Shown here in pieces: positions 27,510 to 35,597 of a stretch of 46,935 bases of DNA. This stretch comes from Acidobacteriota bacterium (GTDB lineage Bacteria > Acidobacteriota > Terriglobia > Acidiferrales > UBA7541): positions 1 to 46,935 of the forward strand of contig JAKBLM010000033.1 of assembly GCA_021832085.1 (NCBI GenBank), read 5' to 3'. Numbering within the stretch: position 1 is the first letter of the stretch; every line of letters begins with the position of its first letter. Below the pieces are notes generated by a model. That model worked only from the letters and a program-made list of their open reading frames with translations. It ran no database searches and was not told the origin of the DNA. The position numbers and the translations under genes were made by a program.

Positions 27510-28655
27510 ATGTCGACCCCGTCCGCCACCGTTCCGCCGCCGCGCAGCCGGAAGTTTGGCCAGCGCCTGCACGATTTCTGGGAGCAGGTCACCGAGGGCG
27601 CCGAACTCAGCCAGCTGTGGCGCCAGTTCAAGGCCGAAGCGCGCTCGAGCTACAGCCTCTATTCCCGGGAAGTCGATTGGGAGCAGGTCCACACCGGCAC
27701 GCGCTGGAAACGTCCCTTCCGCGCAGCCTGGGCCCTCTTCAAAGTCTTTCTGATGAAGCTCTCGCCGGCGCGGCGGGTACTGTTGCTGCTCGCGATTTTG
27801 CTGCTGATCTGGCCGCGCTCGACCATCGTTGGGCAGCACACCGTCGTTTCGTTCAATACGGGCACGCTGGGCGTGCTGTTGCTGTTTGTGCTGCTGGCCC
27901 TTGAGCTCGCCGACCGCGTCACGATGAAGCGCGACCTGGAAATCGCCCGCGACATCCAGAGCCGGCTGCTGCCCAACGAGCCGCCGGTCATCCCCTGCTG
28001 GCAGATGGCCTTCCGCACGCGGCCTGCCAACACCGTCGGCGGGGATTATTACGACGCGTTTCCTCGGTCAGCCGCACCGGGCCGCATGCTCGTTTCGGTG
28101 GCCGACGTGGCCGGCAAGAGCGTGCCTGCCGCGCTGCTGATGGCCACTTTCCAGGCGAGCCTCGAGGCTCTCGCCGCCCTGCCCGGCACGCTCGCCGACC
28201 TGGCCCGCGGCCTCAATCGCTATACCAACGCCCACAGCCTCGACGGCCTGCGCTTTACCACCGCTTTCATCGCCGAATTCGATCCCGCGACCGGCACGCT
28301 CGACTACGTCAACGCCGGGCACAACCCGCCGTTCCTGCTCCGCGCCTCCGGCGCGATCGAGCGCCTCGAAGCCACCAGCGTTCCCTTCGGCATTTCCGCG
28401 ACGACGACGTTCGAGCAAAAAACGGTAGGCATTGGCCCCGGCGATGCGATGGTGGTCTATAGCGACGGCGTCATCGAAGCGGTCAACGACCGGGAAGAGG
28501 AGTACGGCGAGTACCGCTTCCGCGACGTCCTTGTGCGACTGCGCGGGGTCGATGCACGCAATCTTCTGGAAGCCATCTTTTTCGATGTCGATCGCTATGT
28601 CGGCCAAGCGCGCCAGCACGACGACATCACTTGCCTGGTCCTCCGCCGCGAGTAG
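27510..28655 (+). CDS. Membrane-bound RsbU/SpoIIE-type protein phosphatase
   Basis: The 381-residue product has a soluble N-terminal part (1-85), two transmembrane helices (about 88-106 and 115-137) and a PPM/SpoIIE phosphatase domain from about 145 to the end. The domain starts with the linker helix LEIARDIQSRLLPNEPP and has TVGGDYYDAF (metal Asp), SVADVAGKSVPAALLMATFQ, FTTAFIAEFDPATGTLDYVNAGHNPPFLL, MVVYSDGVIEAVN and QHDDITCLVLRR. Such proteins dephosphorylate anti-sigma-factor antagonists in partner-switching networks. No STAS-domain or anti-sigma kinase gene is adjacent, so the partner is unknown. It begins 35 bases after dinB. Confidence 0.88.
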   Translation: MSTPSATVPPPRSRKFGQRLHDFWEQVTEGAELSQLWRQFKAEARSSYSLYSREVDWEQVHTGTRWKRPFRAAWALFKVFLMKLSPARRVLLLLAILLLIWPRSTIVGQHTVVSFNTGTLGVLLLFVLLALELADRVTMKRDLEIARDIQSRLLPNEPPVIPCWQMAFRTRPANTVGGDYYDAFPRSAAPGRMLVSVADVAGKSVPAALLMATFQASLEALAALPGTLADLARGLNRYTNAHSLDGLRFTTAFIAEFDPATGTLDYVNAGHNPPFLLRASGAIERLEATSVPFGISATTTFEQKTVGIGPGDAMVVYSDGVIEAVNDREEEYGEYRFRDVLVRLRGVDARNLLEAIFFDVDRYVGQARQHDDITCLVLRRE

Positions 28656-28956
28656 TGCCTCGTTTCCGAAATAAGTAGCACATGCCCCAAGGCCTGTCAT
28701 GCCGGGCAAAGCAAAGCATTTCCCGGCGAACAAGAGCCTTCTCGATCGTCGCGAGGGCGATCAAGTCCGAAACCCATGTGTCACTTTCTTGGGAAACACG
28801 ACGCAAGCCCCGCACTGTCTTTCGGCGTCGCTGCCAGCCTCCGGCGTACTCCCATCCCTGCCAAGGCTCAACGGCCCATGCCGCTTTTCGAATTTCTCCG
28901 GCCCCGTGGTAGTCTTCTGTGCGGCAACGGCAATCCGTCAGGGGAGGGCACCGCTC
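28656..28956. other. Intergenic region ahead of the M20 peptidase gene
   Basis: These 301 bases contain no convincing gene. A stretch starting TGTCATGCCGGGCAAAGCAA near 28697 looks like a degraded intergenic repeat, but no clear hairpin pair is left. The last bases carry the GGGGAGGG ribosome binding site of the peptidase gene. Confidence 0.4.
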
Positions 28957-30120
28957 ATGGACGCAAAATCGGCCGCCAAGGAACGTTTTGAAGCCGCGCG
29001 CGCAGGTCTGGTTGAGTTGAGCCACCGAATCCACGCGCATCCCGAACTGGGGTTCGAGGAAGAGAAGGCTTCCACGTGGCTTTGCGAGTCGCTGGTCGAC
29101 GCAGGCTTCGCCGTCGAAAAGGGCATCTGCGACATGCCCACCGCCTTCCGCGCCCGCGCCGGCTCGGGCCCGCTGCACATCGGCATCTGCGCCGAATACG
29201 ACTGCCTGCCAGGCATCGGCCATGCCTGTGGTCACAACATCATAGCCGCCTCGGCCGTGGGCGCGGCGCTGGCCGCGGCCAAGGTGGCCGACGAAGTCGG
29301 ACTCACGATCACCGTGCTCGGCACTCCCGCCGAAGAGGTGGGCAACGCGAGCGGCAAGATCCTGCTGCTCGAGCGCGGGGCTTTCGGCGGCCTGCACGCG
29401 GCGATGATGGTGCACCCGGCACCTTTCGACATGCTGACGTCGAAGATCATCGCCGCCTCGATGTTCGAGGTGAATTACACCGGGAAGGAATCGCACGCCT
29501 CGGCGTTCCCCGAAGTCGGCGTGAACGCGGCCGACGCGCTTACCATTGCGCAGACCGCGATCGGGCTGCTGCGCCAGCATATCCGCTCGACCGACCGCAT
29601 CCACGGCTTCATCACCTGTGGCGGCGCCGCTCCCAACGTCATCCCTGCACACACTTCCGCGCGGTACATCGTTCGCTCGGAGACGCTCGAGCAGCTTGAA
29701 GAGCTGCGTCCCCGCGTCTACCGCTGCTTCGAAGCCGGCGCGCTAGCCACCGGCTCGAAGATCGAGTTCGTCGGCGGCGACAAGCCGTACGCCGAAATGC
29801 GCCACGACGCCGCGATGGCCGATTTCTTCCGCCGCAATTCGGAAGTGCTTGGGCGCAGTTTCCCCGATCTGGGCGATTGGCAAAGGCGGCCCAGCGGTTC
29901 CACCGACATGGGTAACGTGTCGCTTGCCATGCCGTCGATCCATCCCTTCATCGGCATCAATTCCTTGCCGGCGGTCAACCACCAGCCGGAATTCACCGCG
30001 CATTGCATCACCGCCGATGCCGACAAGGCGCTCGCCGACGGAGCCCTGGCTATGGCCTGGACCTGCATCGACATGGCCACGGACGAGTCGACCCGCACCC
30101 GCCTGCTCGCCCGCGCGTAA
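28957..30120 (+). CDS. M20-family amidohydrolase / metallopeptidase
   Basis: The 387-residue product is a zinc hydrolase of the M20D type, resembling aminoacylase-like and p-aminobenzoyl-glutamate hydrolase (AbgB-like) proteins. It shows LVELSHRIHAHPELGFEEEKAS, IGICAEYDCLPGIGHACGHNIIAASAVGAA with metal ligands, TVLGTPAEEVGNASGKILLLERGAF with the catalytic Glu, MMVHPAP, and the dimerisation domain start FEVNYTGKESHASAFPEVGVNAADAL. It probably releases amino acids or aromatic acids from N-acyl or amide conjugates in the cytoplasm, as no signal peptide is present. The ATG at 28957 has GGGGAGGG upstream. The exact substrate is not predictable. Confidence 0.88.
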   Translation: MDAKSAAKERFEAARAGLVELSHRIHAHPELGFEEEKASTWLCESLVDAGFAVEKGICDMPTAFRARAGSGPLHIGICAEYDCLPGIGHACGHNIIAASAVGAALAAAKVADEVGLTITVLGTPAEEVGNASGKILLLERGAFGGLHAAMMVHPAPFDMLTSKIIAASMFEVNYTGKESHASAFPEVGVNAADALTIAQTAIGLLRQHIRSTDRIHGFITCGGAAPNVIPAHTSARYIVRSETLEQLEELRPRVYRCFEAGALATGSKIEFVGGDKPYAEMRHDAAMADFFRRNSEVLGRSFPDLGDWQRRPSGSTDMGNVSLAMPSIHPFIGINSLPAVNHQPEFTAHCITADADKALADGALAMAWTCIDMATDESTRTRLLARA

Positions 30121-30148
30121 GCTTCCCTCGAACCGGAAGGCCAAAAGT

Positions 30149-30170
30149 GCGCAGCCATGAGGGGCTGCGC
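30149..30170 (+). terminator. Hairpin behind the M20 gene, possible terminator
   Basis: GCGCAGCC and GGCTGCGC form a perfect 8-bp stem with loop ATGAGG, 28 bases after the stop codon. There is no T-tract. A second small hairpin, CGCAGGC-TTCG-GCCTGCG, lies at 30206-30223. Confidence 0.4.
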
Positions 30171-30384
30171 TGCCGAAACCCCTTGGCGATGAAGCTGTCC
30201 GGTGGCGCAGGCTTCGGCCTGCGGCCCCCCGCCGCGCTCGGGGTGTCATTCTCGACTTTTACCAAGGCGATGCTTCCGGTAGCGCCAGTGTCCAACCGGC
30301 GTGCTTGCGTTCGGCAGGCGTGCCCATTTTGCGCGCTCGCCCGCGTCCGCAATTCCCCACTAGCCTCGCCGCGCCCGCCGCGTC

Positions 30385-30390
30385 CATAAT
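30385..30390 (+). promoter_or_regulatory. -10-like box close to the CCA-adding enzyme start
   Basis: CATAAT lies six nucleotides before the GTG at 30397 with no Shine-Dalgarno between, matching the leaderless pattern of other genes here. The box is weaker than the others. Confidence 0.35.
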
Positions 30391-30396
30391 CACCGC

Positions 30397-31740
30397 GTGA
30401 CGCCGCGCGAGCTTGCCGAGAAAATCTGCCGCGTGCTTTCCGACGCGGGCCACGAAGCCTATTTTGTCGGCGGCTGCGTGCGCGACCTGGTGCTGGGCCG
30501 CGAACCGGCCGATTACGATATCTCCACCGACGCCTTACCCGAGCGCGTCGAGGCGCTCTTCCCCGGCAGCCTAACCGTCGGCGCGAAATTCGGCGTCGTG
30601 GTGGTCGTCGAACAGGGCATCCAGGTGGAAGTCGCCACCTTCCGCTCCGACATCAGCTACAGCGACGGTCGCCATCCCGACCGCGTCGTCTATTCGCACT
30701 CGGCGGCCGACGACGTGCGCCGCCGCGATTTCACGATCAATGGTATGCTGCTCGACCCGCGCACCGGGCAGGTGATCGACCTGGTTGGCGGCCGCGCCGA
30801 CCTCGAGGCTCGCCTGATTCGCGCCATCGGCGATCCGGACCGTCGTTTCGCCGAAGACAAGCTGCGCATGCTCCGTGCCGTGCGCTTCGCCGCCCGCTTT
30901 GGCTTCGCTATCGAACTCACCACATTTGCCGCCATCCAGAAGCGGGCGACGGAGATCGATCGCGTCTCGGCCGAGCGTGTACGCGACGAACTCACCCGCC
31001 TGCTCACCGAAGGCTCCGCCCGCCGGGGCTTCGAGCTGCTCGACGCCACCGACCTGCTGCCCGCCGTGCTGCCGGAAATCGCCCGTATGAAGGGCGTCGA
31101 GCAGCCGCTGCAGTTTCATCCGGAGGGCGACGTATGGATTCACACGCGGCTGATGCTCGAGCGCTTGCCCGCCGGCGTTTCGCCCACGCTCGCCTGGGGA
31201 GTGATGCTGCACGACGTCGGCAAGCCGCCGACGTTCACTCCGCCCGCCGGCCCCGGCGGCCGGATCCGCTTCGACAACCACACTGAAGTCGGCGCCGTCA
31301 TGGCCGAGGCGATCTGCCGGCGCTTTCGTTTTTCCAACGCCGCCACCGAGCAGATTGTTTCGCTCGTGCGCAATCATCTCCGTTTCATCGACGTGCAGCG
31401 GATGCGCCCGGCCACGCTCAAGCGCTTCGTTCGCCTGCCCCATTTCGAGGAGCATCTCGAATTGCACCGCCTCGACTGCCTCGCCAGCCACGGCAAGTTC
31501 GACTCCTATGAACTCGTGCAGCGCTTTTTGGCCGAAACCCCGCCGGAAGAGGTGCGTCCGCCGCGCCTCGTGACCGGCGAAGACCTCAAGGCCCTCGGCC
31601 TGCGGCCCGGCCCCATCTTCGGAGAGATCCTCCAGGCCGTCGAAGAGGCGCAGCTGGAGGGAAGGGTGAAAACGCGTGAGGGGGCCTTGGCTTTCATACA
31701 AGCAATGGCCAGAGAGACGGCCGAAGGTGAGGAGCAATAG
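30397..31740 (+). CDS. CCA-adding tRNA nucleotidyltransferase with HD domain
   Basis: The 447-residue product adds or repairs the 3' CCA end of tRNAs. The class II nucleotidyltransferase head has AYFVGGCVRDLVLGREPADYDIST, giving the GG and DxD catalytic motifs, VVYSHSAADDVRRRDFTINGML and RRFAEDKLRMLRAVRFAARFGF. A C-terminal HD domain follows (HPEGDVWIHT, then WGVMLHDVGKPPTF). It resembles the CCA/poly(A) polymerase family in which A-adding, CC-adding and full CCA-adding enzymes look alike, so the exact activity is open. The start is GTG at 30397. lon follows after 205 bases. Confidence 0.92.
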   Translation: MTPRELAEKICRVLSDAGHEAYFVGGCVRDLVLGREPADYDISTDALPERVEALFPGSLTVGAKFGVVVVVEQGIQVEVATFRSDISYSDGRHPDRVVYSHSAADDVRRRDFTINGMLLDPRTGQVIDLVGGRADLEARLIRAIGDPDRRFAEDKLRMLRAVRFAARFGFAIELTTFAAIQKRATEIDRVSAERVRDELTRLLTEGSARRGFELLDATDLLPAVLPEIARMKGVEQPLQFHPEGDVWIHTRLMLERLPAGVSPTLAWGVMLHDVGKPPTFTPPAGPGGRIRFDNHTEVGAVMAEAICRRFRFSNAATEQIVSLVRNHLRFIDVQRMRPATLKRFVRLPHFEEHLELHRLDCLASHGKFDSYELVQRFLAETPPEEVRPPRLVTGEDLKALGLRPGPIFGEILQAVEEAQLEGRVKTREGALAFIQAMARETAEGEEQ

Positions 31741-31809
31741 TTGCTGCTTTGGCTCTTAATCTATTGGCAAATAAAGACATTAGGAGATTTCGACGCACAA
31801 CGGAAACGG

Positions 31810-31842
31810 TTGCCGGTAAAACTTTAGTGTCCTATACTAAAG
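31810..31842 (+). promoter_or_regulatory. lon promoter with HAIR-like heat-shock operator
   Basis: TTGCCG (31810-31815), a 17-nt spacer and TATACT (31833-31838) form a sigma70-type promoter. CTTTAGT (31822-31828), seven bases, then ACTAAAG (31836-31842) form an inverted repeat over its spacer and -10. The geometry and most bases match the HspR operator HAIR (CTTGAGT-N7-ACTCAAG). HspR controls lon in Streptomyces, so HspR-type repression is inferred. Confidence 0.75.
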
Positions 31843-31945
31843 GAGACTGATACGAATTCGTTGAGAGTGGATCGTTCTTTAGCTTTCCTGCATCCAAGTG
31901 ATAGGGCCGTTCTTTGCGAGGCGACCCGGGGGAGCCTTTTGAGAA

Positions 31946-34363
31946 ATGACTAAAACCTATCGGATTCCTGAAGAATTGCCTATCCTGCCGGTCCGCGACA
32001 CGGTGCTGTTTCCGGGCATCGTTCTGCCGCTGACGATTGGCCGGGAATCTTCGCTCGCGCTGGTGAACTCGCTCGAGGGCGAAGAGAAGCTCATGGGCGT
32101 GATCGCCCAGCTTGATCCTCGCGTCGAGGATCCCGGTCCGACCGATTTGCATAGCGTCGGGACGTTGGCCAAGGTGCACAAACTGGTCCGGATGCCGAAC
32201 GGCAACATGGTGGCGTTCCTCGAGGGACTGGAGCGGTTCCGGCTCAAGGAACTGCTCGGGATGCGCCCATTCCTGCGTGCCCGGGTCGAGCCAGTGGCTG
32301 ATGTGTTCGTCGGTCCGGAAGCCGAGCGGGAAGCGCTGAAGCTGAACGTGATCGACTTGTTCCGCGACGTGGTGGCGCGCTCGCCGCAGCTCTCGGACGA
32401 TCTGGCCAATTCCGCCGCGGCCATTTCCGACGCCAGCCGTCTGAGCGATTTCATCGCCGGCAACATGCCTTCCCTCGCCACCGAGACGCGCCAGGAACTG
32501 CTCGAAACCTCCGACGTCGACAAGCGGCTGCAAACCCTGGTTCGCGAACTGACCCGCGAGCGCGAAGTGCTCGAGCTCCGCACAAAGATCCAGGAACAGG
32601 TGGAGGAGCAGGTGGGCCAGAGCCAGCGCGAATACCTGCTGCGCGAACAGCTCAAGGCCATTCACAAGGAACTCGGTGAAACCGACGACACCCTTGCCGA
32701 GGTCGAGGAGCTGCGCAAGAAGATCGAAGAGGCGCAGATGCCCGCCGAGGCGCGCAAGGAATGCGACCGCGAGCTGAAGCGGCTGCAGAAGATGACTCCG
32801 GCTTCGGCCGAGTACATGGTTTCGCGCACCTACCTTGAATGGATGACTTCGCTGCCCTGGAACAAGACCTCCGGCAGCGAGGAAATCGACATCGCCAAGG
32901 CCCACGCCATTCTCGACGAGGACCACTACGACCTGGAAAAGGTGAAGGAGCGGATTCTCGACTATCTGGCCGTGCGCAAGCTCCAGCCGGGCGCCAAGGG
33001 TCCGATTCTCTGCTTCCTCGGGCCTCCCGGCGTCGGCAAAACGTCGCTCGGCCGCTCGATCGCCCGCTCGCTCGGGCGGAAATTCACGCGCATCTCGCTG
33101 GGCGGCATGCACGACGAAGCGGAGATCCGAGGCCATCGGCGCACCTACATCGGCGCACTGCCCGGCCAGATCATCCAGGGCATCCGCCGCGCCGAGACGA
33201 AGGACCCGGTGCTGATGCTCGACGAAGTGGACAAGCTCGGCCGCGATTTCCGGGGCGATCCCTCCGCGGCGCTGATGGAAGTGCTCGATCCCGAGCAGAA
33301 CGTCGCCTTCCGCGACCATTATCTCGACGTGCCGTTCGATCTCTCGCACGTGCTCTTCATCTGCACCGCCAACTGGCTCGATCCGATTCCCGAGCCGCTG
33401 CGCGACCGGATGGAGATCATTGAGCTCCCCGGCTACACCGAGGAGGAGAAGATCCACATCGCCAAACGCCACCTGATCCCGAAACAGGCCAAGGATCACG
33501 GCCTGAACGTAGGCGAGCATTTCGAGTTCGCCGACGAGGCCCTGCGCGAGATCATTCACAGCTATACGCGCGAGGCTGGTGTCCGCAATCTGGAGCGCGA
33601 GATCGCCACGCTGATCCGCAAGCAGACGCGCCGGCTCGCCGAAGGCGCCACCGACAAGCTGGTGATCACGCCTGAGGTGGTTCGCGAAAAGCTCGGCGTG
33701 CAGCGTTTCCGTGTCGAGCGCGAAGTTGCCGACCGCGTTGGCAAGCCCGGCGTGGCCGTGGGCCTCGCCTGGACGCCCGCCGGCGGTGACGTGATCTTCA
33801 TCGAAGCCACCGCAATGCGCGGCGGCCGCCAGCTCACGATGACCGGACACCTGGGCGAGGTGATGCAGGAATCGATGCGCACCGCGCTCTCGTGGGTCCG
33901 CGCCAACGGTGAGCGCTACGGCATCGATCCCGACTTCTTCCGCAAGCACGACATCCACATCCACGTGCCCGCCGGCGCCATTCCGAAGGACGGCCCTTCG
34001 GCCGGCGTCGCCATGATCACCGCGCTCGTTAGCTTGCTTGCAAACCGCCCGATGCGGGCCGGCGTCGCGATGACCGGCGAGATCACGCTCAGCGGCCTGG
34101 TGCTGCCGGTGGGCGGCATCAAGGAAAAGGTGCTCGGGGCCAAGCGCGCCGGCATCACTGAAGTGTTGCTGCCGGCCGAAAACGAGCCGAATGCGAAGGA
34201 AGACCTCAAACCGGAAGTGCTGGGCGATCTGAAGCTCCATTTCGTCCAGACGATTGACGAAGTGATCGCGCTTGCGCTCGGCAAGTTCGAGCCCTTCGTG
34301 AAGCGGTCCGCGGCGATCCCATCCGGCGGCCACCAGCAACCAGCACAGCCTTCCCTGCAGTAG
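31946..34363 (+). CDS. lon: ATP-dependent protease Lon
   Basis: The 805-residue product degrades damaged and regulatory proteins in the cytoplasm. The N-terminal LON domain begins LPILPVRDTVLFPGIVLPLTIGR. A coiled-coil region (about 195-270) leads to the AAA+ module with Walker A GPPGVGKTSLGRSIA (about 357-371), VLMLDEVDKLGRDFRGDPSAALMEVLDPEQN and the sensor region. The protease domain has KDGPSAGVAM with Ser about 685 and GGIKEKVLGAKRAGI with Lys about 726, the catalytic dyad. The length is typical. The ATG at 31946 follows GGGGGAGCC; the leader of about 100 bases begins at a heat-shock-type promoter. A strong hairpin terminator follows. Confidence 0.97.
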   Translation: MTKTYRIPEELPILPVRDTVLFPGIVLPLTIGRESSLALVNSLEGEEKLMGVIAQLDPRVEDPGPTDLHSVGTLAKVHKLVRMPNGNMVAFLEGLERFRLKELLGMRPFLRARVEPVADVFVGPEAEREALKLNVIDLFRDVVARSPQLSDDLANSAAAISDASRLSDFIAGNMPSLATETRQELLETSDVDKRLQTLVRELTREREVLELRTKIQEQVEEQVGQSQREYLLREQLKAIHKELGETDDTLAEVEELRKKIEEAQMPAEARKECDRELKRLQKMTPASAEYMVSRTYLEWMTSLPWNKTSGSEEIDIAKAHAILDEDHYDLEKVKERILDYLAVRKLQPGAKGPILCFLGPPGVGKTSLGRSIARSLGRKFTRISLGGMHDEAEIRGHRRTYIGALPGQIIQGIRRAETKDPVLMLDEVDKLGRDFRGDPSAALMEVLDPEQNVAFRDHYLDVPFDLSHVLFICTANWLDPIPEPLRDRMEIIELPGYTEEEKIHIAKRHLIPKQAKDHGLNVGEHFEFADEALREIIHSYTREAGVRNLEREIATLIRKQTRRLAEGATDKLVITPEVVREKLGVQRFRVEREVADRVGKPGVAVGLAWTPAGGDVIFIEATAMRGGRQLTMTGHLGEVMQESMRTALSWVRANGERYGIDPDFFRKHDIHIHVPAGAIPKDGPSAGVAMITALVSLLANRPMRAGVAMTGEITLSGLVLPVGGIKEKVLGAKRAGITEVLLPAENEPNAKEDLKPEVLGDLKLHFVQTIDEVIALALGKFEPFVKRSAAIPSGGHQQPAQPSLQ

Positions 34364-34385
34364 GGGGGACTACCAGAGAGCACGC

Positions 34386-34423
34386 GACGGGCGGGCTGCC
34401 ATTGGCCCGCCCGTCGACCTTTT
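34386..34423 (+). terminator. Rho-independent terminator of lon
   Basis: GACGGGCGGGC and GCCCGCCCGTC form a perfect 11-bp stem with an 8-base loop (34386-34415). GACC and a short T run (34420-34423) follow. It starts 23 bases after the lon stop codon. Confidence 0.8.
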
Positions 34424-34503
34424 CAAGCGCTCTCGCTAAAAAGCCCTTCACGAATCACGAACCTTGGGTAGCAAGTCGCGCGCCAGGAGCCGTGCGTCTC
34501 TGG

Positions 34504-34509
34504 TATAAA
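34504..34509 (+). promoter_or_regulatory. -10 box ahead of the basic-tail protein gene
   Basis: TATAAA lies eight nucleotides before the GTG at 34518 (five before TTG 34515). No Shine-Dalgarno is present, so a leaderless or near-leaderless transcript is likely. Confidence 0.45.
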
Positions 34510-34517
34510 ACTCGTTG

Positions 34518-35396
34518 GTGCTGCCAGCCGACGAAACCCAGGCTCTGGCGTCGCGCGCGCGAATCGTCGCCCGCGCGGTGGTTGGGCTTGTGCTCGACGA
34601 ACAGCGCGCCGCGCGCTTCGTGCAGGCCTATTCGTCCGAATACGGCCGGCTGGGCATCGCCGGCGAAGCCGAACACAAGGCGGAATTCCTCGGCGCAATC
34701 GAGCGCGAATCGCTGCTGCTGGTCGCCGCGCGGATCGAGCGCACGCTGCCGCAGGTGGTCGGCTCGCGCTTCTCGCGCCAGGCGCAGAGCGAAGGGGTGG
34801 CCGGCTTCCGCGAGGCGTTTCTGACGTTTCTCGGCGGTTCGCTTGCCTGGGACTACACCGAGCGCGAAGCCTTTCGCCGCGACCTCTCGATCTATCTCCG
34901 GTTGGCCGAGCGCGAAGGCCGCGTCCTCGGCCCGCGACGCCGGCAGGCGCCCGCCGCCGGAGCGTTCGTGGACCGCTGCGCGTTCCTCATCGATCCGTCC
35001 ATGATGGCGCAGGCGCGCGAAGCCGCTTCACGCTACCAGGCCGAACTGGTTTCCTGCGCCGACCAGGCAGTGCGCGCCGCGTTTCGCGGCCTCCGCGCCC
35101 GGCCGGTGCCGTCGCCCTCACGCCCGAGGATCAGCGGATTCCGCGAGGAGCGTCCAATCTCCCGGCCTCCCAGCCAGCCACGCCGAAAAGCCGTCAAGCC
35201 CTCCCCGAAAAAGAAGCGCACAACCCCTCCGCGCGCAAAACCGGCGCAACGCCGAAAACCGCCGCGCCGCCCGAAAGCGCAGCCGGTCCGGAAAGCTGCG
35301 CCTCAGCGCCCATCCCCCGCGCTTCGAAAAGCCGCACCCCGGCGCAAGCCCGTCCGTCGCGTCCACCGCTCGGCCCCGAAACGGCCGAAAAGGTGA
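34518..35396 (+). CDS. Unknown protein with a long Lys/Arg/Pro-rich tail
   Basis: The 292-residue product has a helical N-terminal domain of about 195 residues without a recognised family (segments ARAVVGLVLDEQRAARFVQAY, ERESLLLVAARIERTLPQVV). From about residue 200 it becomes a tail of some 90 residues made of Lys, Arg, Pro and Ala (KPSPKKKRTTPPRAKPAQRR and similar repeats). Such tails occur on histone-H1-like and other nucleic-acid-binding bacterial proteins, so DNA or RNA binding is inferred for the tail only. GTG 34518 and TTG 34515 are both possible starts; a TATAAA box lies directly upstream. It stands alone after the lon terminator. Confidence 0.65.
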   Translation: MLPADETQALASRARIVARAVVGLVLDEQRAARFVQAYSSEYGRLGIAGEAEHKAEFLGAIERESLLLVAARIERTLPQVVGSRFSRQAQSEGVAGFREAFLTFLGGSLAWDYTEREAFRRDLSIYLRLAEREGRVLGPRRRQAPAAGAFVDRCAFLIDPSMMAQAREAASRYQAELVSCADQAVRAAFRGLRARPVPSPSRPRISGFREERPISRPPSQPRRKAVKPSPKKKRTTPPRAKPAQRRKPPRRPKAQPVRKAAPQRPSPALRKAAPRRKPVRRVHRSAPKRPKR

Positions 35397-35477
35397 ATTC
35401 TTCGGCATCGCTGCGCTGACAAAAAGCCCGGGAAGAAGTGGCTTTCGCCGTTGTGGCGTGGAAGCTGTTCAACGGCC

Positions 35478-35496
35478 GGGCGCGGGCGCCGCGCCC
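35478..35496. repeat. Short GC-rich palindrome, REP-like
   Basis: GGGCGCGG and CCGCGCCC form a perfect stem with loop GCG, followed by CCTACCGG. Its composition resembles the element at 20894-20926. It lies in the gap between two convergent genes. Confidence 0.5.
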
Positions 35497-35597
35497 CTAC
35501 CGGTGCGACAGGACAATCGGGGCGGGGCGGATCAATGGGCTTCGATGGCACACATGGGAAGCCGGGCACGGGTCCCGAGCCACGAATCACGGCTCTT

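Noticed and set aside
31832..34339. 835-codon minus-strand frame opposite lon
   Set aside because: It is a shadow of the lon coding sequence, with composition typical of antisense frames in GC-rich genes.
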